Program-made: the position numbers and the translations under genes
Source: Clostridia bacterium
Lineage (GTDB): Bacteria; Bacillota; Clostridia; TANB77; CAG-508
DNA: 64,000 nt
Reading direction: 5' to 3'
Assembly (NCBI GenBank): GCA_017512025.1
Contig: JAFWHH010000009.1
Location: 124,001-188,000 of the forward strand
Notes under the pieces: generated by a model
What the model saw: the letters and a program-made list of their open reading frames with translations, nothing else
The model's database searches: none
What the model was told of the DNA's origin: nothing
In this document: piece by piece, positions 8,999 to 17,371 of the stretch
Position numbering within the stretch: position 1 is the stretch's first letter
How the letters are laid out: each line of letters opens with the position of its first letter

Positions 8999-10366
8999 TT
9001 ATTTTCTTATTGCTTCAACTATCTCAATGAATTTCATCGCGTTTGATGCCTTAACAAGGATAATATCTTTGCTTTCCATAATTGATTTTATTTTCTTGAT
9101 AGCTTCTTCATTATTATCGAAATGATATTTTATCAAGTGTGTACCTCCTGCAACCTCATTAATCAACTTACCAAGCTTTCCGATAGTAATTAAAACATCT
9201 ATGCTGTTCATTGAGACTTCTTCACCAATTTTCTTATGAAGTGTCTCAGAAAATTCTCCAAGTTCAAGCATGTCTCCTAGTACAGCAATTTTCCTTCTAT
9301 TTTCAACTTTACCTAGGTAATCAATAGCAGCTTTCATTGAATCATAATTTGCATTGTAACAATCATTAATTACAACTATATCATCACTACATTTGATCAT
9401 TTCCATTCTGCCTTTTGTTAACTCGATATTTTTAATGCCTTCTACAATTTTGTCATCTGAAATATTTAGCTTTCTACCAACTACAATACCAAGCAAAGCA
9501 TGGTATATATAGTGTCCACCAGCAATCGGAACTTCAAATTCTCCTTCATCAATTTTAAATGAACTACCTCTTTCTCCTATTTTTATATCTGTTGCTCTAA
9601 TATCGCTATCACAATCAATTCCAAATGTAATTATCTTATCTTTATTTTCTTGCTTATCATACCAACTGCTAAGCATATCATCATCATTATTAATTATAAG
9701 TAATCCATCTTGCTTTAATCCATCTAGTATCTCAAGTTTAGCTTTAAGTATTCCCTCTCTAGATCCCAGATTTCCAATGTGTGCAGTACCAACGTTTGTT
9801 ATTATAGCAATGTCCGGCTTAGCAATTTTTGATAAAACACTTATCTCTCCAGAATGATTCATTCCCATTTCAACTACTAAGGCTTCATGGTCTTTTAATC
9901 CAAGTATTGTTAGTGGTAATCCTAAATGGTTGTTATAGTTTCCTTGCGTTTTCCATACGTTATACTTTGTTGCCACAACGCTCGCAACCATATCTCTAGC
10001 ACTCGTTTTTCCTACACTTCCTGTAATACCAATTACGGGTATATTATATAAACTTCTCTTATACGCAGCTAGTTGTTGAAGAGCCTTTATTGAATCATCG
10101 ACAATCACAATAACTCTATCTGGATATTTTTCTTTAATCTCGTCACTATTATCAATATGCTCTAAGATACAAACCTTCGCACCTTTTTCAAAAGCTTGCT
10201 CGTATAATGTATTTCCATCAAGGTTATCGCCCTTAATACCAACATATACATCGTTCTCTTTTATAATTCTTGTGTCTTTAACAAAATCACCAAGAACTAC
10301 ATTTTCATCTCCACATACTAATTTAGCATTACATTCTCTTAATATATCACTAACTCTTAAATCCAT
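8999..10366 (-). CDS. murF: UDP-MurNAc-tripeptide--D-alanyl-D-alanine ligase
   Basis: A 455-residue Mur ligase with three domains: an N-terminal UDP-binding part (DVYVGIKGDNLDG), a central ATPase with P-loop GITGSVGKT (113-121) and VEMGMNHSGEI, and a C-terminal Rossmann-like domain (VINDCYNAN, AVLGDMLELG). It adds D-Ala-D-Ala to UDP-MurNAc-tripeptide, the last cytoplasmic amino-acid ligation in peptidoglycan synthesis. It follows rbgA closely and precedes the VanX-like dipeptidase, probably as one operon. Confidence 0.95.
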   Translation of the reverse strand: MDLRVSDILRECNAKLVCGDENVVLGDFVKDTRIIKENDVYVGIKGDNLDGNTLYEQAFEKGAKVCILEHIDNSDEIKEKYPDRVIVIVDDSIKALQQLAAYKRSLYNIPVIGITGSVGKTSARDMVASVVATKYNVWKTQGNYNNHLGLPLTILGLKDHEALVVEMGMNHSGEISVLSKIAKPDIAIITNVGTAHIGNLGSREGILKAKLEILDGLKQDGLLIINNDDDMLSSWYDKQENKDKIITFGIDCDSDIRATDIKIGERGSSFKIDEGEFEVPIAGGHYIYHALLGIVVGRKLNISDDKIVEGIKNIELTKGRMEMIKCSDDIVVINDCYNANYDSMKAAIDYLGKVENRRKIAVLGDMLELGEFSETLHKKIGEEVSMNSIDVLITIGKLGKLINEVAGGTHLIKYHFDNNEEAIKKIKSIMESKDIILVKASNAMKFIEIVEAIRK

Positions 10367-10383
10367 TCTATCTCCTCGTTTTC

Positions 10384-11328
10384 TTACTTATTTGGCAGCT
10401 CTAATGTTATATTTCCAATCTTACCGCTTCTAAACTCATCAAGTAATATTACAGAAACCTTCTCGTAATCTACTCTACCACCAGAAACAATAGCTCCTCT
10501 TTTTCTACCAATTAATTCAAATATCTCTAAATATTTATCATTCTCATCTTGATATTCATCTGAGTTCATTATTTCATCTATGCTATTCTCTAATTTATAT
10601 CTCTCTGATAAGTTAGATTTATAATTATTTACTAAGAACTTTAATAATGAATATGCAATCTCTGTTCTTTCTAGAATATCATCCTTAATTGTACCAGTAT
10701 AAGCCAAGTTCATAGCAACTTCCTCGCTACCAAACTTAGGCCATAGAACACCTGGTGTATCCATAAGCTCTATACCATCTTCAACTCTAATCCATTGTTT
10801 TTGTCTAGTAACACCTGGTTTATTACCAACCTCTGCAGATGTCTTTTTAGATATTCTATTGATAAAAGAAGATTTACCAACATTTGGAATACCAATAACC
10901 ATTACTCTAACACTTCTACCAGTTCTCCCCTTTTCGGCAAACTTCTCTTGAGCTTCTTTAAATACTTCTTGAACTTTCTTAATAACCTCTCTAATACCTT
11001 TACCAGAATTAGAATCTGTTACAACAGCTGGTATACCTTTAGAGTCAAAATACTTAACCCAAGCAGCAGTTGCTTTTTCATCTGCAATATCACACTTATT
11101 AAGAACTTCGACTCTACACTTATTCTTAATATAGGCTTGAATATCTGGATTCTGACTAGATATTGGAATACGGCTATCTAATATTTCAACGACAACATCA
11201 ATAAGCTTCAAATCTTCAATGATTTGACGCTTAGTCTTAGCCATATGTCCTGGGTACCAGTTAATATTTAACTTATTATTCATTTCTTCTTCAACATTCT
11301 TATTTCTATTCTTATCTCTACCTGACAT
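10384..11328 (-). CDS. rbgA: Ribosome biogenesis GTPase A (RbgA/YlqF)
   Basis: A 314-residue circularly permuted GTPase. The NKCD box (G4) precedes the P-loop GIPNVGKSS (G1), followed by DTPGVLWPKF (G3). The N-terminal INWYPGHMAKTKR is the family hallmark. It acts in late assembly of the 50S subunit. The start at 11328 has AAAGGAAGTGATTAG upstream. It is the first gene of the run rbgA-murF-vanX-like-mrnC. Confidence 0.95.
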   Translation of the reverse strand: MSGRDKNRNKNVEEEMNNKLNINWYPGHMAKTKRQIIEDLKLIDVVVEILDSRIPISSQNPDIQAYIKNKCRVEVLNKCDIADEKATAAWVKYFDSKGIPAVVTDSNSGKGIREVIKKVQEVFKEAQEKFAEKGRTGRSVRVMVIGIPNVGKSSFINRISKKTSAEVGNKPGVTRQKQWIRVEDGIELMDTPGVLWPKFGSEEVAMNLAYTGTIKDDILERTEIAYSLLKFLVNNYKSNLSERYKLENSIDEIMNSDEYQDENDKYLEIFELIGRKRGAIVSGGRVDYEKVSVILLDEFRSGKIGNITLELPNK

Positions 11329-11366
11329 CTAATCACTTCCTTTACTGGGAAATTAATACTTACAAC

Positions 11367-11410
11367 ATTTTAACATAAAAGCAAGTGATTTTCAACTAAT
11401 CACTTGCTTT
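11367..11410 (-). repeat. Hairpin repeat, copy 1; terminator of the cytidine deaminase unit
   Basis: A 13-bp perfect stem (AAAGCAAGTGATT/AATCACTTGCTTT) with loop TTCAACT. The 44-base unit matches 13649-13692 at 37 of 44 positions, including the flank ATTTTAACATAAA. Read on the minus strand it is followed by TTTTATG and would act as a terminator downstream of the gene ending at 11469. Confidence 0.7.
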
Positions 11411-11468
11411 GTGTCATACTTTATTCCTTTATATCTCATATACTACAAGCTCTATTACATAGTTCTTA

Positions 11469-11852
11469 CTATGGTAACCATACATCTGGTAATAATTTTT
11501 CAATTGTAGTTACTTTATCGTTACTAATCATAACCTCAGTTTTTAAATTATCATAATTAATCTGTTTAATTAATTCACGACATCTACCACATGGTGGTAC
11601 TGCGCCATTTTTATCAGTAGCAACAATCTTTACTATTCTTGATTCATCATTTTTTAGCATCTCCGCAATAGCAGCGTGCTCTGCACAAAAACCAATTCCA
11701 CAACATGCAACAATACATACACCGGTATATATGTTCCCTTTGTCTGTGATTAAAGCACATCCAACATGAGCATATTGAACGCTCTTATTTAAATCCTTTT
11801 TTCCAGTTAATTCTTTTGCTTTATTGTATAATATTTCAAAATCCTTATCCAT
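11469..11852 (-). CDS. cdd: Cytidine deaminase family protein
   Basis: A 127-residue zinc deaminase. The motif FCAEHAAI supplies the first zinc ligand and catalytic Glu; VPPCGRCREL supplies the two Cys ligands. Length and motif spacing fit homotetrameric cytidine deaminases (cytidine/deoxycytidine to uridine), although the run CCGIGFCAEH is unusual and a blasticidin-S-deaminase-like substrate cannot be excluded. It is followed on the minus strand by the hairpin terminator at 11367-11410. Confidence 0.82.
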   Translation of the reverse strand: MDKDFEILYNKAKELTGKKDLNKSVQYAHVGCALITDKGNIYTGVCIVACCGIGFCAEHAAIAEMLKNDESRIVKIVATDKNGAVPPCGRCRELIKQINYDNLKTEVMISNDKVTTIEKLLPDVWLP

Positions 11853-11866
11853 AAATAATCACTCCT

Positions 11867-12550
11867 TTATCTCTCTTCATTATGACCATTTATTAATACA
11901 TTCCTATCTAAAATATCAAGCATCTCTAATGGTGTATTAACTGTATACTTAGCCCCTGCTTCCTGTAAATTCTCTATAACATCCATTCCATAAAGAACTC
12001 CAATTGTATCCATACCATTAGCTATTCCAGCTTTAATATCTGAAGGTCTATCTCCAATCATTATAGCTTTATCAGAGCTATAATTCTCTATTGTACTAAT
12101 AGTATACTTTAGAATCTCGGTCTTTTTAGCTCTTGAACCATCTGGAGTTGCTCCAACAATCATTTCAAAATACTGAGCAAGGCCACAATATTCAAGAATC
12201 TTTCTGGCTGTGGTTTCTAATTTAGCAGTAACAATATAACACTTCTTACCACTTTCATTAAGCTTCTTTAAAAGCTCAGGTATACCTTCATAAACAGTAT
12301 TACATTCAATTGTGTTATTAGCTTGATACTCTCTATAATAATTAGCAGCTTGATCAATTTGCTCTGGAGTTAAGTCATATTTACTAAAAGACTCCTTTAT
12401 TGGTGGTCCACTAAAAATTCTACCAATATCTGGATTATTACTCTCATCAATTCCAACTTTGTTTAATGCATATATCGCAGAATCCCTTGTTCCGTTTATT
12501 GTATCAACTACAGTACCATCAAAATCAAAAAATATATATTTATAATTCAT
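11867..12550 (-). CDS. HAD-family hydrolase (phosphoglycolate phosphatase-like)
   Basis: A 227-residue HAD phosphatase. Motif I is FFDFDGTVVDT with the nucleophile Asp near residue 9, motif II is YIVTAKLE, and motif IV is MIGDRPSDIKAG. The helical cap between motifs I and II is subfamily IA, as in Gph/PpaX. The substrate is unknown. It sits between a GNAT gene and cytidine deaminase with short gaps. Confidence 0.82.
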   Translation of the reverse strand: MNYKYIFFDFDGTVVDTINGTRDSAIYALNKVGIDESNNPDIGRIFSGPPIKESFSKYDLTPEQIDQAANYYREYQANNTIECNTVYEGIPELLKKLNESGKKCYIVTAKLETTARKILEYCGLAQYFEMIVGATPDGSRAKKTEILKYTISTIENYSSDKAIMIGDRPSDIKAGIANGMDTIGVLYGMDVIENLQEAGAKYTVNTPLEMLDILDRNVLINGHNEER

Positions 12551-12559
12551 TACATCCTC

Positions 12560-12976
12560 CTAATTATTAAAATACTTTACATAGAAATATTTATTAAGCT
12601 TTGGATTATCTTTGTTCTTTCTAACAAACTCCAATTCAAATCCACACTTCTCATAAAACTTTGGAGCTTGAAATTCATTTGTACAGGTATTCATATTGTT
12701 AAATCCTTTGTCTTTATAATAATCCTCAACAGCTTTAATTAGCTCTGTTCCGATATCTTGGCCTCTATATTCTTCTTTAACAACTAATTCATCAATATAT
12801 ACTTCAGAAAAGAATGTAGCACCAGCAATCGAACCAATTATCTTATCATCATCTCTTGCAATAAAACAAAACGGTGTATAATTACATTCTACTCCATTGT
12901 TTTTTTCATATTTTTGATGTTCTTCTTCTATAAAGTTTTCTATTTGATCATTTAGCTCCACTTTCTTTATATCCAT
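12560..12976 (-). CDS. GNAT-family N-acetyltransferase
   Basis: A 138-residue single GNAT domain. The acetyl-CoA loop is EYRGQDIGTELIKAVE and the terminal motif is NEFQAPKFYEKCGFELE. The substrate is unknown. AAAGAGGTTAAATT precedes the ATG. It is one of six GNAT genes in the window. Confidence 0.82.
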   Translation of the reverse strand: MDIKKVELNDQIENFIEEEHQKYEKNNGVECNYTPFCFIARDDDKIIGSIAGATFFSEVYIDELVVKEEYRGQDIGTELIKAVEDYYKDKGFNNMNTCTNEFQAPKFYEKCGFELEFVRKNKDNPKLNKYFYVKYFNN

Positions 12977-12994
12977 AATTTAACCTCTTTAAAT

Positions 12995-13615
12995 CTATAT
13001 TTCTTCTATTTTTTTGATTAGCAATTCTACTTGTTTCTCGATTTCATCAATACTCTTATCAGTATCTATTGAATAAAATATCATATCTGGAGGAATTTGA
13101 TTTTGATTATTCTTTTTCAGCTCCAAATATTTATAATAATCCTGATCCGTTGCACGAGAATAATTGTCATTTTGATTAAAACTTTCTTCTCTTTCCTTGA
13201 TTCTTCTTAAAATAGTTCCCTCGCTACAAACTAATTCAATAAATAATAATTTAGCACCAAGGCTCTGATAACTATTAATAGCTCTTTCCCAAGCAAATTC
13301 CATATTAACATCAAGTATATGACTGGTTTTATTTTTTAGTAAATATACTCGTCTATCATATCCCATTTTTTTAATATCATGGCTATATTTTTCTTCACTA
13401 AAACCTAGTGATTCATATAATCTTCTTATCTCATCATTAGTTACACTATATATATCTAATTTTGATGATAACATTTTTGCAATCGTAGATTTTCCATACC
13501 CAGGACCACCAACAAAGGTAATACCATATAGCTTTTCGCTCTTTTTAAGTGGAATATTAGATATTAGATTATTAAAAATTTGATTATATGAATATTCATT
13601 ATTATTATTTACCAT
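12995..13615 (-). CDS. P-loop nucleotide kinase-like protein
   Basis: A 206-residue protein with Walker A GGPGYGKST (about residues 32-40) and a downstream RRIKEREESF stretch that resembles the lid of small-molecule kinases. No second catalytic domain is seen. It resembles AAA_33/predicted kinases that act on small metabolites; the substrate is unknown. The ATG has GAGGAGTATAGAAA upstream. Its 5' end overlaps the antirepressor remnant at 13609-13872, showing that the remnant was lost in front of a working gene. Confidence 0.65.
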   Translation of the reverse strand: MVNNNNEYSYNQIFNNLISNIPLKKSEKLYGITFVGGPGYGKSTIAKMLSSKLDIYSVTNDEIRRLYESLGFSEEKYSHDIKKMGYDRRVYLLKNKTSHILDVNMEFAWERAINSYQSLGAKLLFIELVCSEGTILRRIKEREESFNQNDNYSRATDQDYYKYLELKKNNQNQIPPDMIFYSIDTDKSIDEIEKQVELLIKKIEEI

Positions 13616-13872
13616 TTTCTATACTCCTCATAGTATAATACATTCAATATTTTAGCATAAAGGTATGTGATTTTCAACTTGTCACATGCTTTTCCTAATG
13701 AAGCCAGCCATAGCTTAAAAGGCTCTGCTTTTTTACTAGGTGGAGATTCGATTAATCTTAAGATTCCTTCCATGTCTAGAGTCTCTGTTATGTACATTTT
13801 TCCGTCTTTTGATGACTTTATTTTCATTTGTAATTCATTGTATCTTTTCATCGCAAAATTCGACATTACCAA
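13609..13872 (-). pseudogene. Remnant of a Bro-N/DinD-type phage antirepressor gene
   Basis: The frame encodes 87 residues. Residues 29-60 (ITETLDMEGILRLIESPPS, then KKAEPFKLWLASLG) match the conserved middle of Bro-N/DinD-like proteins, which normally exceed 200 residues. Upstream sequence is missing, and downstream of LASLG the conserved continuation is replaced by a tail encoded by the hairpin repeat at 13649-13692. The first in-frame start (TTG 13872) lacks a binding site. I read it as a doubly truncated fossil of a mobile-element gene, unlikely to be functional. Confidence 0.65.
13649..13692 (-). repeat. Hairpin repeat, copy 2
   Basis: 44 bases with 37 identities to 11367-11410. The shared core GTGATTTTCAACT and the flank ATTTTAGCATAAA are conserved. 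One stem base changed in each arm (A to T and T to A) so the pair is kept. It encodes the aberrant C-terminus of the antirepressor remnant. Confidence 0.65.
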
Positions 13873-13876
13873 AACA

Positions 13877-13907
13877 AAAAAACAAGTAACCTTTAATCAC
13901 TTGCTTT
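13877..13907 (-). terminator. Hairpin terminator, similar stem to the repeat family
   Basis: AACAAGTAA and ATCACTTGCTT pair imperfectly around CTTTA, followed on the minus strand by a long T run. It overlaps the 3' end of the membrane-protein gene ending at 13897 and shares the arm AATCACTTGCTTTT with the repeat at 11367. Confidence 0.6.
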
Positions 13908-14427
13908 TCTTGGTATTTTTTTTCTCTTTTATTTTATCTTCAATTTCTTCATCTTGGAAATTAACAACTTCAATTTTACACTTTAATAATTTCTTTATGG
14001 TTCTTCTTCTTTTTCTGATTTCGAAGTCTTCAAATATTTCAAGCTCTACTGCTTCCCATATAAAAATCCATGCAAATATTAAAAATAATTCCTTAACTAC
14101 CTCTAAGTGTAAAAACATAAATGCTATTATTAAAACTATTAAACCTGAAATAAAAAATATAGCTCTTTCTTTGTCGTGAAATCTATTCTTCTTAACATTC
14201 TTGTCAAGTTCTCTTCTAATTCCCTTTGTAATCATTTTCTTTAGTTTTTTCTCAGAATTACATTTGTTATTAACAACAATCTTAACCTTCTTCTTTTTAT
14301 CTATTAAATTATATTGATCTACCAAATACTTAACTAAATCAGCTGATATCTCATCTTCATTATATTCATGTACAAAATCTGCCTCATTTAGTAAATCTAC
14401 TTTTATAATTTCTGCTTTCTCTGCCAT
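13897..14427 (-). CDS. Hypothetical membrane protein (176 aa)
   Basis: Not recognised. The N-terminal 85 residues are charged and soluble. Two adjacent hydrophobic segments (about 88-106 and 111-128) form a hairpin, followed by a basic stretch (RKRRRTIKKLLK) and a Lys/Glu-rich tail. The tail reads into the terminator hairpin. It is a separate unit from the CDF transporter upstream. Confidence 0.7.
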   Translation of the reverse strand: MAEKAEIIKVDLLNEADFVHEYNEDEISADLVKYLVDQYNLIDKKKKVKIVVNNKCNSEKKLKKMITKGIRRELDKNVKKNRFHDKERAIFFISGLIVLIIAFMFLHLEVVKELFLIFAWIFIWEAVELEIFEDFEIRKRRRTIKKLLKCKIEVVNFQDEEIEDKIKEKKNTKKSK

Positions 14428-14496
14428 ATAATCTCTCCTATTTTTTCTTCTGCTCTTATTTAAATGCTATCATAAAAGAAAATAGATATCAATATT

Positions 14497-15351
14497 TTAT
14501 TTTTCTATTGGTTCTATATCTATATATCTAATAAGCTTGTTTGAAGCTTTAAGTTTAGATCTAACTTCTCTTTCCATAGCTATGTATTTCTTAATAGACA
14601 TATTATCGATTACTTTTACTTGTAAAAATATGCTATAGTATGCTGACATTTTAATTACTTTAACTTTCTTAAACTCTAATTTCTTGAAATTCTTTAATTG
14701 CTCTTCAATTTGGTCCTTAATGTCATTATTCTCTACATCATTTGTAAGCATTCCTCTAATGTTAGAAACCATCATTTTAATTGATGTATAGAACACATAT
14801 ATAGACATCCCTAAACTACCAATCTTATCTATATTAATAAAACTTGGTATATACTCTTCAAAAAAAGCTAATATTAGTACAACAAGTACAACGCATGTAG
14901 AAATGAAGTCTGCCTTAGATTCTTTAGATGCTTCAATCATAAGCTCACTTTTATATTTCTTTCCATACTTTTGTAATAGCTTAACAACGATTGTTTTAAG
15001 CATTAAAACAATTATAAGCACTACTCCAATAGATATACTTGGTTTAAAATGACCTTTAAAGAAGAAAAATTGATACAGTATAAATATTCCAATCAAGAAC
15101 AATAAGAATCCTGTAAAAAGGTTTGCTAAGTAGTACACTTGTCCATATCCAAATGGATATGTTTTGTTAGCTCTTCTCTTTCCAATCTTATTGGCTAATA
15201 TACTTGTTAAATCCGTAAAGAAATCTATAAATGATTGTATAGAATCTGCAATCAATGTTGAAAATGAAAATATAATTCCTGACGCTAACTTTAAACAAGC
15301 AACTATAAAATTTAATATTGCTGTAATTATAATAACTTTATTTTCTTTCAT
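14497..15351 (-). CDS. Cation diffusion facilitator family transporter
   Basis: A 284-residue transporter with about five or six membrane segments. The CDF signature is visible in IADSIQSFIDFFTDL and the KTYPFGYGQVYYLANL loop, and a cytoplasmic C-terminal domain of about 80 residues (LEFKKVKVIKMSAYYSIFL) follows. The family exports Zn, Mn, Fe or Co in exchange for protons; the metal is not deducible. AAAGGAG lies just upstream and the pcp-like gene ends directly before it. Confidence 0.85.
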   Translation of the reverse strand: MKENKVIIITAILNFIVACLKLASGIIFSFSTLIADSIQSFIDFFTDLTSILANKIGKRRANKTYPFGYGQVYYLANLFTGFLLFLIGIFILYQFFFFKGHFKPSISIGVVLIIVLMLKTIVVKLLQKYGKKYKSELMIEASKESKADFISTCVVLVVLILAFFEEYIPSFINIDKIGSLGMSIYVFYTSIKMMVSNIRGMLTNDVENNDIKDQIEEQLKNFKKLEFKKVKVIKMSAYYSIFLQVKVIDNMSIKKYIAMEREVRSKLKASNKLIRYIDIEPIEK

Positions 15352-15362
15352 TCTTTTCTCCT

Positions 15363-15843
15363 TTATTTTTCATTTGTTGTATTAGATAAGTTCACTGCCA
15401 AATCAGTTATATTACTGATATCTTTCATCTTTGGTATATGTACAAATATCATTTTAGTTTTTAAATCATGCTCTTTAATATATTTAAGACCATAATAGTA
15501 CAGATTATTGCATAGATAGCTTCCTGCATCTGATGAAGTGATTACATTATACTTTTTCTCTAATCCATCCTTTAAGCCAGAGTAATCGTAGTCTGTATCG
15601 TATAGTTCCTCACCACGTGCAGTCTTTTCAATCTTAATTACATCTTTATCAAGTGGCGCTTGTCCAAAGGATATAACCAACTCATACTCGTTGTTCCTAA
15701 TTTCCTTTATTAGCTGCTCTATACTTGTTTTAAAGCTATTTTTAACATATAGCTTATTATCTACATCCATATTATCAAGTAAAATCTTTGATGAATTACT
15801 TTTGCCATTAAAAGCTGTATACAATATATTAATAAAAAATCAT
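15363..15843 (-). pseudogene. pcp: Pyroglutamyl-peptidase I-like gene with a frameshift at the start
   Basis: Residues of the peptidase C15 family are visible: IEKTARGEE (catalytic Glu), SDAGSYLCNNLYYYGL (catalytic Cys) and MIFVHIPKM (catalytic His). The open frame begins only at TTG 15824, which has no binding site and lacks most of the first beta-strand. An ATG at 15843 overlaps the stop of the preceding lipoprotein (ATGA). Its frame opens MIFY and stops at once, but dropping one T from the T6 run (15834-15839) gives MIFINILYTAFNG and joins the family frame. The gene is shorter than usual (about 160 versus about 215 residues). Confidence 0.6.
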
Positions 15844-16832
15844 CTCTTTTCCATGCTATATACAAATATTTCATGTATTTCTTTATTATATCCTTCATAG
15901 AATCCTTTTGGCATTCCTAGAACTATTTGAGCTCCTCTGTTATAGCTCACAAACATCTTCTTGTTATCTTTATCAAAAGATATACCTTCAATCTCTCCTT
16001 GAAGTATTACATCATCCAATGTTCTTTCAATTAATACTGGCATTGATGTATTTTCAAGATTTACTTTAACACGATATATGTGATCCGCTTCTCCTAAATC
16101 AGCAGTACCATCATCGGCTGTTATATATATGTATCCATCTAGATATGCAATTCCTTGTATCCATTGAGGAGGTGCTTGTAAATGATACTTACCAAGATAT
16201 TTTCCTGTCTCTAAATCATATCTATATAAGTATCTTCCACTTTCAGAATCTGCCCAAGAGCACATCCAAATAGACTTAGAGTCTGGATCAACAGCTATAC
16301 CAGATACTTCATTTTGACCACTGCTTGAGTCAAATGTATAAGTTCTTTTTAGCTCAAAGCTATCTATATCATATATAGCAACTTGTATGTTTTTAGCTTC
16401 ACCATCCATAAAGTACTCAACACCAGCATATATCTCATTATTGTATACATCAATATCACCAATATGATTAACTTCATTTTCAAATCCAGCAAATGTGTTA
16501 TTTGATGAAGATACTAATTTCCAATCCTTATCATAACGAGATAAAGATGTACTACCACTTACCAAGTATTCACCATTAAAATATGCAATACCTTGTCTAC
16601 CATCTACCTCATAAGAGCCCTCTAAATTATATTTATAATTAGTCTTAAGACCTAAATCCTCCTCATATCTGCCTTTTTCATTATGAGGTAATGGAATATC
16701 ATTCTTCTGCTCAGAAGATGTGTTATTTTCGGCTTTATTCTCCGCTACATTATTACAATATTTATTATCACAACATCCTGCTAACACTATCATTAATAGA
16801 ACTAGCATAACCACATATATCTTTTTACTCAT
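15840..16832 (-). CDS. Lipoprotein with a beta-propeller-like body
   Basis: A 330-residue lipoprotein. The signal peptide ends in the lipobox LAGC (Cys20), followed by an Asn/Glu-rich linker. The body contains repeated short strands with aromatic and Asp/Gly turns (VYNNEIYAGVEYFM, SKSIWMCSWADS, GYIYITADDG, KKMFVSYNRG) that suggest a beta-propeller or SMP-30/quinoprotein-like fold. No function is recognised. Its stop overlaps the putative start of the pcp-like gene. Confidence 0.7.
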   Translation of the reverse strand: MSKKIYVVMLVLLMIVLAGCCDNKYCNNVAENKAENNTSSEQKNDIPLPHNEKGRYEEDLGLKTNYKYNLEGSYEVDGRQGIAYFNGEYLVSGSTSLSRYDKDWKLVSSSNNTFAGFENEVNHIGDIDVYNNEIYAGVEYFMDGEAKNIQVAIYDIDSFELKRTYTFDSSSGQNEVSGIAVDPDSKSIWMCSWADSESGRYLYRYDLETGKYLGKYHLQAPPQWIQGIAYLDGYIYITADDGTADLGEADHIYRVKVNLENTSMPVLIERTLDDVILQGEIEGISFDKDNKKMFVSYNRGAQIVLGMPKGFYEGYNKEIHEIFVYSMEKR

Positions 16833-16849
16833 ATTTATCTCCTGTATAC

Positions 16850-17356
16850 TTATTTTAATCTATCTCTTAAAGTATTAATCTTTTCTTTATCTTCTTTATA
16901 CTCAATTCTTGGCTTAACAAAATTTTTAGAGCCTCTCTTCTCAAATGAGTATCTTGGTATTAATTGGATATGAAAATGATTCATTGGTCCATCACACATG
17001 GTACATAAATATACGCTCTCTGCTTCATATACATCTTTTAGTACATTCATAACTCTTTTAGCTAGAACGAATATTTCTTTACAAGTCTCATCATCAACTT
17101 CCATCATATCTTTATAATGTTTCTTTGTGCTAATTAATGTATGTCCTTCAGCCTTTGGTCTTGCATCAAAAAAACACTCGAATTTCTCATCTTCGTATAT
17201 TATTTTATCTGTTTTATCTCCAAATAAAACATGGTTATTCTCATTGTCAAAGCAAGTTGGACATATACCAGAATCAACTATATCAGCTAAACCAATCTCA
17301 CCATTTTTGATAAGATTAACTATTTCTTCATTCTTTAATTCTTTTAAATTATCCAT
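16850..17356 (-). CDS. HIT-family protein with N-terminal CPTC motif
   Basis: A 168-residue HIT-fold protein. The catalytic triad is H127-F-H129-I-Q131, the HxHxQ form typical of GalT-type transferases rather than the HxHxH of Hint/Fhit hydrolases. ICPTC (C32, C35) suggests a metal site. The stretch GHTLISTKKHY is typical of the fold. It should bind a nucleotide and act as hydrolase or transferase; the substrate is unknown. Confidence 0.82.
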   Translation of the reverse strand: MDNLKELKNEEIVNLIKNGEIGLADIVDSGICPTCFDNENNHVLFGDKTDKIIYEDEKFECFFDARPKAEGHTLISTKKHYKDMMEVDDETCKEIFVLAKRVMNVLKDVYEAESVYLCTMCDGPMNHFHIQLIPRYSFEKRGSKNFVKPRIEYKEDKEKINTLRDRLK

Positions 17357-17371
17357 ACTGCCTCCAAATAG

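Noticed and set aside
13609..13872. Prophage or phage-defence island
   Set aside because: Only one truncated antirepressor-like fragment is seen; no integrase, capsid, terminase or attachment site is present nearby.
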